From Nocardioides scoriae (GTDB taxonomy: Bacteria; Actinomycetota; Actinomycetes; Propionibacteriales; Nocardioidaceae): a stretch of DNA of 64,000 nt. Of the stretch, positions 54,464-63,213 are shown one piece after another. Within the stretch, counting starts at the first letter, position 1; each line of letters starts with the position of its first letter. The translations under genes and the position numbers were made by a program. The notes beneath the pieces are model-generated. The model saw nothing but the letters and a program-made list of their open reading frames with translations, searched no databases and was not told the DNA's origin. Location: NCBI RefSeq assembly GCF_900104965.1, contig NZ_LT629757.1, positions 2,604,001 through 2,668,000 on the forward strand, given 5' to 3'.

Positions 54464-54970
54464 GTGAGCGAGCCGACCGACCGCGACCCCGCCGACGCCC
54501 GTCCCGACGCCCGGTCCGACGCCCGGTCCCACCCCGAGACCTACCGGGTGGCGCGCGGCGAGCAGGGCGTGCTGACGGTCGAGCCCTACAAGAGCGAGCT
54601 GCTGCCGCTGTGGCGCTTCGCGACGCCCGACAAGGCGCGGGAGAGCGCGGTGGCGATCACCGAGCGGTTCCACGCCTACCTCGAGGCCGGCGACGTCGTC
54701 GGGGCCGACATGGCGCGCAAGTTCCTCCAGATGGGCTACACGCGCTCGCGGCGCTACGCGAACCACCCCGGGGGCAGGAAGTACGACGGCCCGGTGCCGG
54801 TGGACCGCAAGGGGCAGAGCGGGGCGCACGGTCGCGCCGAGCTGCCCCGCGGCCCCGAGGACCCCGTCAAGGCCGAGAGCGCCCGCATCTTCAAGCAGGC
54901 CTGGGACGCCGTCGAGCAGGTCGAGGCCTACACGCGGGCCCGCGCGGAGCACCGCCGCCGGTTCGGCTGA
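54464..54970 (+). CDS. DUF4385 family protein
   Basis: 168 aa. After an acidic DARSDARS-type repeat the conserved body reads YRVARGEQGVLTVEPYKSELLPLWRF, then DMARKFLQMGYTRSRRYANHPGG, close to the DUF4385 pattern. CACGGT lies 6 nt before the GTG. No known function. The family is widespread in bacteria and cytosolic by appearance. Confidence 0.86.
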   Translation: MSEPTDRDPADARPDARSDARSHPETYRVARGEQGVLTVEPYKSELLPLWRFATPDKARESAVAITERFHAYLEAGDVVGADMARKFLQMGYTRSRRYANHPGGRKYDGPVPVDRKGQSGAHGRAELPRGPEDPVKAESARIFKQAWDAVEQVEAYTRARAEHRRRFG

Positions 54971-55015
54971 GGGCGAACCCCGCCCTCGCGGCTCCCGGCT
55001 GTCGGCGTACGCCGG

Positions 55016-55021
55016 TAGATT
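55016..55021 (+). promoter_or_regulatory. Leaderless-type -10 of M13 peptidase
   Basis: TAGATT, 7 nt before GTG 55029. Confidence 0.6.
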
Positions 55022-55028
55022 CGACCGG

Positions 55029-56981
55029 GTGACGATTCTCGACGACGCCCGCGAGGGCATGAACCCCGCCATCCGCGTCCAGGACGACCTCTTCGGCCAC
55101 GTCAACGGCACCTGGCTCGAGACGGCCCGGATCCCCGACGACCGGTCCTCGTGGGGCCCCTTCGTGGTGCTGGCCGACCAGGCCGAGGAGCACGTGCGCG
55201 AGATCGTCGAGGCGTGCGCCCAGGGCCGCGTCGAGGGCGAGGAGGCCCGCAAGATCGGCGACCTCTACGCCAGCTTCATGGACGAGGAGCGCATCGAGGA
55301 GCTCGGCCACAGCCCGATCGTGCCGCTGCTCGAGCAGATCGACGCGATCACCGACCTCCCCGGCCTCGCGGCCTTCCTCGGCTCCTTCGAGCGCCGCGGC
55401 GGCGGCGGGCTGTTCGGCTCCTACGTCGACAGTGACGACCGCGACTCCGACCGCTACCTCGTGCAGCTCGGCCAGGGCGGCATCGGCCTGCCCGACGAGA
55501 GCTACTACCGCGACGAGAAGTACGCCGAGATCCGCGACAAGTACCTCGCCTACCTCCGCACCCTGCTCACCCTCGCCGAGCTGCCCGACGCCGAGGCCAC
55601 CGCAGCCCGCGTGCTGGCGCTCGAGACCCGGATCGCCGAGGGCCACTGGGAGCGCGCCGCGACCCGCGACGTCATCAAGACCTACAACCTGCGCACCCTG
55701 GCCGAGCTCGAGGCCACCGTGCCGAGCTTCGACTTCACCGCCTGGGTGAGCGGCCTCGGCGGCACCCGCGACACCGTCTTCGAGACCGTGGTCCGCCAGC
55801 CGTCGTTCTTCGAGCACCTCGAGACCGTGCTCGGCGAGACCTCGATCGCCGACTGGAAGGCGTTCTTGCAGGTCCGCGCGATCCGCACGGCGGCGTCGTA
55901 CCTCTCGAGCGACTTCGTCGAGACCAACTTCGACTTCTACGGCCGCACCCTGTCCGGCACGCCCGAGCTGCGGGCCCGCTGGAAGCGAGGCGTCGGCCTC
56001 GTGCAGGGCGCGCTGGGCGAGGCCGTGGGCCAGGAGTACGTCGCCCGCCACTTCCCGCCGCGCTCCAAGGAGCTGATGGACGCGCTGGTCGGCAACCTGC
56101 TCGAGGCCTACCGGCAGTCGATCACCGAGCTCGACTGGATGACCGAGGAGACCAAGCAGCGGGCCTTCGACAAGCTCGACACGTTCCTGCCCAAGATCGG
56201 CTACCCGACGAAGTGGCGCGACTACTCCGCGCTGGAGGTGTCGGCCGACGACCTGCTCGGCAACGTGCTGGCCTCGACCGCCTTCGAGACCGACCGCGAG
56301 CTGCGCAAGATCGGCGCCCCGGTCGACCGCGACGAGTGGTTCATGCTCCCGCAGACCGTCAACGCCTACTACAACCCCGGCACCAACGAGATCTGCTTCC
56401 CCGCGGGCATCCTGCAGAAGCCGTTCTTCGACGCCGAGGCCGACCCGGCGGAGAACTACGGCGGCATCGGCGCGGTCATCGGCCACGAGATCGGCCACGG
56501 CTTCGACGACCAGGGCGCGCAGTACGACGGCCACGGCAACCTCAACGACTGGTGGACCGCCGACGACAAGGCCGCCTTCGAGGTCAAGTCCAAGGCCCTG
56601 GTCGCGCAGTACGACGCCTTCGAGCCCCGCGACCTCCCCGGCGAGCACGTCAACGGCTCCCTGACCGTCGGCGAGAACATCGGCGACCTCGGCGGCCTCA
56701 CCATCGCCCTGCGCGCCTACCGGATCTTCCTCGGCGACCAGCCCGTCCCCGAGCGCGACGGCCTCACCGGCGTCCAGCGCCTGTTCCTCAACTGGGCCTA
56801 CGTGTGGCGCACCAAGCGCCGCAAGGAGCTCGCCGAGACCTTCCTGGCCACCGACCCCCACTCCCCGCCGGAGTTCCGCGCCAACATCGCCCGCAACCTC
56901 GCGGAGTTCCACGAGGCCTTCGAGGTCCGGCCCGGCGACCAGCTCTGGCTCGACCCCGAGGACCGCGTCCGGATCTGGTAG
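55029..56981 (+). CDS. M13 family zinc metallopeptidase (neprilysin-like)
   Basis: 650 aa. The zinc site HEIGHGFDDQGAQYDGHG (HExxH near residue 486), the third ligand in GENIGDLGG, substrate-binding NAYYNPGTNEICFPAG, and a C-terminal W (VRIW) as in the family. There is no signal peptide or membrane anchor, so it is probably cytosolic, as with other actinobacterial members such as Zmp-like PepO. It cleaves small peptides on the amino side of hydrophobic residues (family knowledge). Confidence 0.95.
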   Translation: MTILDDAREGMNPAIRVQDDLFGHVNGTWLETARIPDDRSSWGPFVVLADQAEEHVREIVEACAQGRVEGEEARKIGDLYASFMDEERIEELGHSPIVPLLEQIDAITDLPGLAAFLGSFERRGGGGLFGSYVDSDDRDSDRYLVQLGQGGIGLPDESYYRDEKYAEIRDKYLAYLRTLLTLAELPDAEATAARVLALETRIAEGHWERAATRDVIKTYNLRTLAELEATVPSFDFTAWVSGLGGTRDTVFETVVRQPSFFEHLETVLGETSIADWKAFLQVRAIRTAASYLSSDFVETNFDFYGRTLSGTPELRARWKRGVGLVQGALGEAVGQEYVARHFPPRSKELMDALVGNLLEAYRQSITELDWMTEETKQRAFDKLDTFLPKIGYPTKWRDYSALEVSADDLLGNVLASTAFETDRELRKIGAPVDRDEWFMLPQTVNAYYNPGTNEICFPAGILQKPFFDAEADPAENYGGIGAVIGHEIGHGFDDQGAQYDGHGNLNDWWTADDKAAFEVKSKALVAQYDAFEPRDLPGEHVNGSLTVGENIGDLGGLTIALRAYRIFLGDQPVPERDGLTGVQRLFLNWAYVWRTKRRKELAETFLATDPHSPPEFRANIARNLAEFHEAFEVRPGDQLWLDPEDRVRIW

Positions 56982-56997
56982 CGACCGGGCATCACCC

Positions 56998-57152
56998 CGA
57001 CCGGGCGATAGGCGTACGCCCCAGCCCGCCGACCGGGCACTTGTCGCACGCCCCAGCCCGCCGACCGGGCACTTGTCGCCCGCCCCAGCCCGCCGACCGG
57101 GCACTTGTCGCACGCCCCGGCCCGCCGATCGGGCAGTCCGCGCACGCCCGGC
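56998..57152. repeat. 32-bp tandem repeat array
   Basis: Three near-perfect 32-bp units (57025-57056, 57057-57088, 57089-57120) containing GACCGGGCACTTGTCGC, a degenerate unit before (56998-57024) and a diverged one after (57121-57152). There are no unique spacers. It fills the gap between the convergent M13 and metF genes. Confidence 0.85.
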
Positions 57153-57160
57153 GTACGACG

Positions 57161-57241
57161 AACGCCCGCTCGACGCCTCGCGCCGTGCTGCAATCGCCCG
57201 CTCGACGCCTCCCGGCGTACGCCAAACGCCCGCTCGGCGAC
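57161..57241. repeat. Second 32-bp-period repeat set
   Basis: Units beginning AACGCCCGCTCGACGCCTC, ATCGCCCGCTCGACGCCTC and AACGCCCGCTCGGCGACC recur every 32 bp. The sequence differs from the first set but the period is the same. Confidence 0.7.
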
Positions 57242-58159
57242 CTACGCGGGCAGCTCCGAGAGCAGCTTCTGGCGCCAGGCCTCGGTCTCGGCGACCTGGT
57301 TGAAGGTGAAGACGTGCAGGCCCTCGATGCCGGCAGAGGGCTGGGCGGCCACGACGGCGCAGTCGCGCAGGAAGCGCTCGCCGGTGAAGCCGCCGGGGGC
57401 GGCGAGGCGGGCGAAGGTGCCCTTGTGCTTGGCCAGGAAGCGGGTGGACTCCCCGACGCCGATCTTGGTCGCCATGGTGAGCAGCTTGGCGCGGTCGATG
57501 GGGCCCGGCATGCCGAGCAGCAGCGGCATGGTGATGCCGCGCAGCCGCATCCGAGCGACCCAGTCGCGGATGGTGGCGGGGTCGAAGGTCAGGTTGCTCA
57601 CCACGTGGGTGGCGTGGCGGCGCTTGTCCCACATCGCCTGCACCGTGAGGTCGTCGGCGATGGTGGGGTGGCTCTCGGGGTAGCCCGCGATGCCGACGTG
57701 GACGAAGGGGTCCTCCAGGGTGGCGAGGTCCTCGAGCAGCCCGAAGGCGTCGGCGTAGTCGCCGGCCGGCTCGGCGTCGCCGCCCGGCACGAAGATCGAC
57801 GAGATCCCGGCCTCGCGGAGCCGGGCCCGGATCTCGACGAGCTCGACCCGGTCGCGGACCATCCGCGCCGCGAGGTGGGGCACCACGGCGTACCCGTGGC
57901 CGGCCAGCCGCTCGCTCAGCGCCAGCGTGGCCTCCAGGCCCTTGCCCGGCGAGGCGGTGACTGTGACCGCGACGTCGGTCGGCACCGAGGCGACCACCTT
58001 GTCCTCGGTCGTGGCGGTCGGCAGCACCTCGTAGCGGGTCTGGGTCAGCAGCCGGCGCATCGCCCGGTCGCGGTCGGCGCGCTGCCCGCGCCGGGCCAGC
58101 GGCGCCGACTTGTGCACCGACCTCTGGACGGACTTGTGCACGGACTTCAGGGCGGACAT
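57242..58159 (-). CDS. Methylenetetrahydrofolate reductase (MetF-like)
   Basis: 305 aa. TIM-barrel flavoprotein pattern: VTASPGKGLEATLALSERL, FVPGGDAEPAG, HPTIADDLT, GITMPLLLGMPGPID and a C-terminal LHVFTFNQV. An N-terminal basic repeat KSVHKSVQRSVHKS is unusual. AGGAGG stands 4 nt before the ATG, which overlaps the DUF1638 end by 13 bp. In this operon it probably works in the oxidative direction, methyl-THF to methylene-THF, closing the one-carbon route (inference). Confidence 0.88.
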   Translation of the reverse strand: MSALKSVHKSVQRSVHKSAPLARRGQRADRDRAMRRLLTQTRYEVLPTATTEDKVVASVPTDVAVTVTASPGKGLEATLALSERLAGHGYAVVPHLAARMVRDRVELVEIRARLREAGISSIFVPGGDAEPAGDYADAFGLLEDLATLEDPFVHVGIAGYPESHPTIADDLTVQAMWDKRRHATHVVSNLTFDPATIRDWVARMRLRGITMPLLLGMPGPIDRAKLLTMATKIGVGESTRFLAKHKGTFARLAAPGGFTGERFLRDCAVVAAQPSAGIEGLHVFTFNQVAETEAWRQKLLSELPA

Positions 58160-58761
58160 GCGGCCTCCTCGGGGAGCAGCGACCGGAGGGCCAGGGCCAG
58201 CCCCCCGGCCCCGGTGGGTACGACGTGCAGCGGCAGCCCGAGCCGGTCCGCGGCGTCCTGGGCGAGCGGGCGCAGCTCGGCCAGCTCGGCGGCGTCGTCG
58301 CTCTGGGCGAGCCACACGACGCGGGTGTAGTGGCGGAAGTAGTCGTCGCGCAGCTCGGGGTGGCGGTCGAGCCCCAGCTCGGCGACCACGGTGCGCTCGA
58401 AGGACCGCACCAGGAAGTCGGTCAGCAGGTAGGTGCCGGGCTCGGCGTCGGTCAGCGCCTCGACGGTCTCCGGGCCGGCGTACAGGTCGTAGCAGTGCAG
58501 CCCCGCCAGCCGCGCGACGCCCAGCCGCGTGCAGACCTCGTCGAGCGCGCCGTAGGTGCCGCAGTCGGCGTACCCCACCGCCACCCGGTCGTACGTCGGT
58601 CGCAGCTCCTCGACCAGCGCCTCGACGGCCGCCGCGATGCGATCGGGGCGGTTGTGCAGCAGCGGGGGCAGCGGGTGCACGTCGAGGTCCCACCCCTGGG
58701 CCGCCGCGACCCGGGCCGCCGGCTGCGCGATCGCACCGCAGGCGACCAGGGCGGTGGCCAC
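58147..58761 (-). CDS. DUF1638 family protein
   Basis: 204 aa from GTG 58761. VACGAIAQP, LPPLLHNRPDRI, VGYADCGTYGALD and GLHCYDLYAG match the DUF1638 pattern: conserved Cys in ACG, ADCGT and HCY that could bind a metal. The family is regularly found with MttB-type corrinoid methyltransferases. Function unknown. The GTG lies next to the activator stop (overlap/abutment). The longer frame upstream is a shadow of the activator gene. Confidence 0.84.
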   Translation of the reverse strand: MATALVACGAIAQPAARVAAAQGWDLDVHPLPPLLHNRPDRIAAAVEALVEELRPTYDRVAVGYADCGTYGALDEVCTRLGVARLAGLHCYDLYAGPETVEALTDAEPGTYLLTDFLVRSFERTVVAELGLDRHPELRDDYFRHYTRVVWLAQSDDAAELAELRPLAQDAADRLGLPLHVVPTGAGGLALALRSLLPEEAACPP

Positions 58762-58762
58762 C

Positions 58763-60703
58763 TCAGGCCCCGCCCGGGAAGGACAGCAGGTCCACGAACC
58801 GGTCGTTGAACTCCGGTCGGTCGGAGAGCTCGACGTACTCGACGGTGTCGAGCAGGGTGGCCGCACCGACCCGCTCGCGCACCGAGAGCAGCGCCATCTT
58901 CGCGCCCTCGCCGGCGACGTTGCCGGCCGAGACGATCCGCAGCACGGGGATCTTGGGCACCAGCCCGATCCGGATCGCCGAGGCGGGCGAGAGGTAGGAG
59001 CCGAAGGAGCCCGCCAGCAGCACCTGCTGCACGTCGTCCTGCTCGAGGCCGAGCTGCTCGAGCAGCAGCGCCCAGCCGGTCGCGATCGCGCCCTTGGCGA
59101 ACTGGAGCTCGCGGACGTCGCGCTGGGAGAGGTAGACGCAGTCGGCGACCTCCGCGTCGGGGGTGGGCCGGTGCAGCACGAAGACGCGCTCCTCGCCGAC
59201 CTGGGTGAGCCGGTCGGCCAGCAGCGGCAGCGACTCCTTGGCCGCGTCGGCGGTGACGAAGCGGCCCGACGCGTCCAGCAGCCCGACCCGGACCAGCTCG
59301 GCCACCGCGTCGACCAGGCCGGAGCCGCACAGGCCCCGGGGCGTGGTGTCGCCGATGACCCCGAGCACGACCGTGCCCTCGGCGGGGTCCACGCGGACCA
59401 CCTCGATGGCGCCGTCGGCCGCCCGCATGCCGCACCGGATGGCGCCGCCCTCGAAGGCCGGCCCGGCGGGCGCCGCGGTGGAGACGAGGGTGTCGCCGTC
59501 GCTGAGCACGATCTCGCAGTTGGTGCCGACGTCGATGAACAGCCGGGTCCGCTTGTCGCGGTCCATGCCGGTGGCGAGCATGCCGGCGACGATGTCGCCG
59601 CCGACGTAGGCGCCCAGCGCCGGGAACAGCGCCACCCGGGCCCGCGGGTGCAGGTGCAGGCCGACCTCGCTCGCGAGCACGACCGGCGGGTGGGCGGTCG
59701 GCATCACGAAGGGCGCCACCCCGAGCGGCTCCGGGTCGATGCCGAGCAGCAGCGAGGTCATGGTCGCGTTGCCGGCGACGGCGACCTCGTAGACGTGGGC
59801 GGGGTCGACGCCACCCTCGGTGCAGACCTGGAGCGCCAGCTCGTCGAGGGTCTCGGACGCCAGCTGCTGGAGCCGACCGAGGGCGTCGGGGTCCATCATC
59901 GTGGCGCTGATGCGGCTGATGACGTCACCGCCGAACGGCTGCTGCTTGTTGAGCCGCGAGGCCACCGCGACCGGGGTGCCGGTCGAGAGGTCGAGCAGGG
60001 TCGCGACGACCGTCGTGGTGCCGAGGTCGAAGGCGATGCCGTAGCGGTCGGCCGTGGTGTCGCCCGGCTCGACGTCGACCAGCGCCTCGTCCACGACGAC
60101 GGCGGTCACCTTCCAGTCGGCCTCGCGCAGCACCACCGGCAGGCGCCGGAGCACCGCCAGGTCGACGGTCACCTCGAGGTCGTCGATGGCGTCGGTCAGC
60201 CGCACCAGGTCGGTGCGCTGGTCGGCCAGCGAGGGCGCGACCAGCTCGACGTAGCGCTTCTGCACGGCCGGTCGCAGGATCACCTGGCGCCCGACGCCCA
60301 CGGTGGCGGCCTTGGGCCGCGTCGTCAGCGGCGGCACCTCGACGGCCAGGTCGCGGGTCGCGGTCGCCAGGCACGCGAGCCGCCACCCCTGCTCCAGCTC
60401 GGTGGGCGAGAACGTGCGCCGGTCGTGCCGCGAGACCGGCGTCTGGACGTCGAGCCGCACCTTGCACTTGTGGCAGGTGCCGTGGCCGCCGCAGGTCGAG
60501 TCGATCGCGATGCCGTTCCACGACGCGGAGTCGAAGACCGTCACCCCCGGCGGCACCCGGACGCTGCGGTCCTGGCCGCCCACCACGGTGAACGACAGCT
60601 GCACCCGCCCCGACCCGTCGTGGGCCGGGGTGACCGCGCCCGGGGGTGCCATCAGCCCCTCGCGGGCGATGGCGTCCAGGTCGACGTCAGGACCGGTGCT
60701 CAC
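58763..60703 (-). CDS. Corrinoid activation protein (RACo/RamA-like, 2Fe-2S plus ASKHA)
   Basis: 646 aa. N-terminal ferredoxin-like domain with plant-type [2Fe-2S] Cys: STCGGHGTCHKCKV (near 68, 74, 77) and RLACLA (near 110). A linker domain is followed by an ASKHA ATPase-like part (from about 220) with YGIAFDLGTTTVVATLL, VAGNATMTSLLLG and FIDVGTNCEI. It reduces inactive Co(II) to Co(I) in the corrinoid protein using ATP. GTG start coupled to the pterin methyltransferase. Confidence 0.92.
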   Translation of the reverse strand: MSTGPDVDLDAIAREGLMAPPGAVTPAHDGSGRVQLSFTVVGGQDRSVRVPPGVTVFDSASWNGIAIDSTCGGHGTCHKCKVRLDVQTPVSRHDRRTFSPTELEQGWRLACLATATRDLAVEVPPLTTRPKAATVGVGRQVILRPAVQKRYVELVAPSLADQRTDLVRLTDAIDDLEVTVDLAVLRRLPVVLREADWKVTAVVVDEALVDVEPGDTTADRYGIAFDLGTTTVVATLLDLSTGTPVAVASRLNKQQPFGGDVISRISATMMDPDALGRLQQLASETLDELALQVCTEGGVDPAHVYEVAVAGNATMTSLLLGIDPEPLGVAPFVMPTAHPPVVLASEVGLHLHPRARVALFPALGAYVGGDIVAGMLATGMDRDKRTRLFIDVGTNCEIVLSDGDTLVSTAAPAGPAFEGGAIRCGMRAADGAIEVVRVDPAEGTVVLGVIGDTTPRGLCGSGLVDAVAELVRVGLLDASGRFVTADAAKESLPLLADRLTQVGEERVFVLHRPTPDAEVADCVYLSQRDVRELQFAKGAIATGWALLLEQLGLEQDDVQQVLLAGSFGSYLSPASAIRIGLVPKIPVLRIVSAGNVAGEGAKMALLSVRERVGAATLLDTVEYVELSDRPEFNDRFVDLLSFPGGA

Positions 60704-61616
60704 GCCGTCGCGGGGGCTTCCTGCGCCGCCGCCCCGGCCGCCGCCTTCTCCGCGGCCGCCTTGGCCGCACGGTGCCGCGAGATCCACTCCATGCCCCACT
60801 CGTCGTGGCCCAGCAGCAGGTCGGTCGCCTTGACGGCGTCCACCACCGCCGGCGTGCGGGTGTCCATGATCGCGCTGGTCAGGCCGGCCGCCATCGCCAG
60901 CGAGAGCCAGGTGCCGTTGAGCTCGTGGCGACCGGGCATCCCGAAGGAGACGTTGCTGGCCCCGCAGGTCATGTTGAGGCCGTGCTCGTCGCGGATCCGG
61001 CGCATCGTCTCCAGGGTGGCCAGCCCGGTGGTCTGGTCGGCGCCGATCGGCATGGCGAGCGGGTCGATGACGATGTCGGCCAGCGCGATGCCGTACTCCG
61101 TGGTCGCGACGCGCACGATCTTCTCGACCAGCTCGAGCCGCTTGGCGGGCTCCATCGGGATCTCGTCGACGTCGTTGGGCAGCGCGATCACCGCGGCGTC
61201 GTACTTCTTCACGAGCGGGAGGATCTGCTCCATGCGCTCGTCCTCGGCGGTGATCGAGTTGACCAGCGCCCGCCCGTGGTACGCCGAGAGGCCGGCCTCG
61301 AGCGCCTCCACGACGCTGCTGTCGATGCACAGCGGCAGGTCGGTCAGCTCCTGGACCATCGTGACGACCTTGGCCAGCAGCTCGGCCTCGTCGACGAGCG
61401 GCACGCCCATGTTGATGTCGAGCACGTCGGCGCCGCCCGCGACCTGCGCCTTGACGTCGCGCTCGACGGCCGACAGGTCGCCGGCCCGGATCTGCTCCTG
61501 GAAGATGCGCCGACCGGTCGGGTTGATGCGCTCGCCGATGAGGCAGAAGCGGTGCTGGCCGCCGATGACGACCTCGCGCGAGGCGGACCGGATCCGCGTC
61601 TCCTGCAGCGGGGCGC

Positions 61617-61620
<4 letters not shown>
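60700..61620 (-). CDS. MtgA-like methylcorrinoid:tetrahydrofolate methyltransferase
   Basis: 306 aa. The pterin-binding TIM barrel of the DHPS/MetH/AcsE type: LIGERINPTG, DVLDINMGVP, LPLCIDSS, ALVNSITAED, MTCGASNVSFGMPGR. It moves the methyl group from methyl-Co(III) to tetrahydrofolate. The C-terminal 35 residues are an Ala-rich tail. ATG coupled to the corrinoid protein, GTGA to the activator. Confidence 0.92.
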
Positions 61621-62278
<658 letters not shown>

Positions 62279-62282
<4 letters not shown>

Positions 62283-63073
62283 CTCACGCCTTTCGTGCTG
62301 CTGCCGGTGGAGCTGCCGGGTCGCAGGCGCCTCGTCAGCGCCTGCGTGTGGTCGATCAGGAGCTGTCCGATCTCCTCGGCGCGCGCCTCGAGCCGCGCCG
62401 TGGGACCGGACACACCGACCGCGGCGACCACGTCGTCGTCGGGGCCGAACACAGGGGCGGCGACACCGGAGAGCCCGACCTCGAGCTCGTCGTGGGTGAC
62501 GGCGTAGCCGCGCTGCCGCGCCCACTCGAGGTCGCCCTCGAGGTCGACGCGGGTGGTGATGGTCTGGTCGGTCAGCTGGAGCAGCCGACCGGCCGGGAGC
62601 TCGAGCACCTTCCAGGCGAGCAGGACCTTGCCCAGGGCCGAGCAGTGCAGCGGGACCTCGACGTCGTTCCAGTCGCGGGCGCCGAGCAGGTAGGTGCCGT
62701 CGACCTGGGCGACGTGCTCGACCCGGCCGCCGTTGTCGACCGCGAGGTGGACGGTCTCGCCGGTCGCGGCGCCCACCTCCTCCAGGACGGGCTGCGCCAG
62801 GCGGGTGAGCTGCTGGTGGCGGTCGTGGCGGGCGGCGTACAGCACGAACAGCGGGCCGCCGACGTACTCCCCGTGCGCGGTGCGGGTGACCAGCCGGGTG
62901 CGCTCCAGGGCGGCGAGCAACCGCGACGTCGTCGACCGGGCCAGCCCCGAGGACTCGCTGAGCTCGGCGAAGGTGACCGCGGCGTCGGCCTCGACGACCC
63001 GGGTGAGCAGCGCTGCCGCGCGGTCGACCGCCTGGGTCCCGCTCGCGCCGATCGCCTCTGGTCTGCCCGTCAC
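62279..63073 (-). CDS. IclR family regulator of the corrinoid methyltransferase operon
   Basis: 264 aa from GTG 63073, which has GGAGGG 9 nt upstream; an ATG at 63148 would add 25 residues but overlaps a palindrome. HTH: FAELSESSGLARSTTSRLLAALERTRLV; effector domain with GTYLLGARDWNDVEVPLHCSALGKVLLA. First gene of the leftward operon, divergent from mttB; it probably senses the methylated substrate or product (inference). Confidence 0.92.
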
Positions 63074-63126
63074 GCTTGACCGCCCTCCGTGGTCCGGTCC
63101 AAGGTTGTCCCGCAGGGACTCCCACG

Positions 63127-63148
63127 ATGTGGAACTCATTGCCCACAT
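63127..63148. promoter_or_regulatory. Candidate IclR operator
   Basis: ATGTGG-N10-CCACAT, perfect 6-bp halves between iclR and mttB. It covers the -35 area of a mttB promoter whose -10 would be TAGGTT (63157-63162). Confidence 0.5.
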
Positions 63149-63156
63149 GGTGAGGC

Positions 63157-63162
63157 TAGGTT
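63157..63162 (+). promoter_or_regulatory. -10 element of mttB-like gene
   Basis: TAGGTT, about 45 nt before the region carrying AGGAG and the ATG at 63214. The leader would be short. Confidence 0.4.
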
Positions 63163-63213
63163 TCCTGCACAGCCAGGGTCAAGCACTCGAGCCGCGCCAG
63201 TTCAGGAGCCGAC

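Noticed and set aside
56998-57241. Possible CRISPR array
   Set aside because: The repeats are contiguous 32-bp units without unique spacers, and no cas genes are in the window.
56982-57303. Cys-containing small frames read from the 32-bp repeats
   Set aside because: They exist in several frames at once with repeat-derived composition, lack ribosome sites and match no family.
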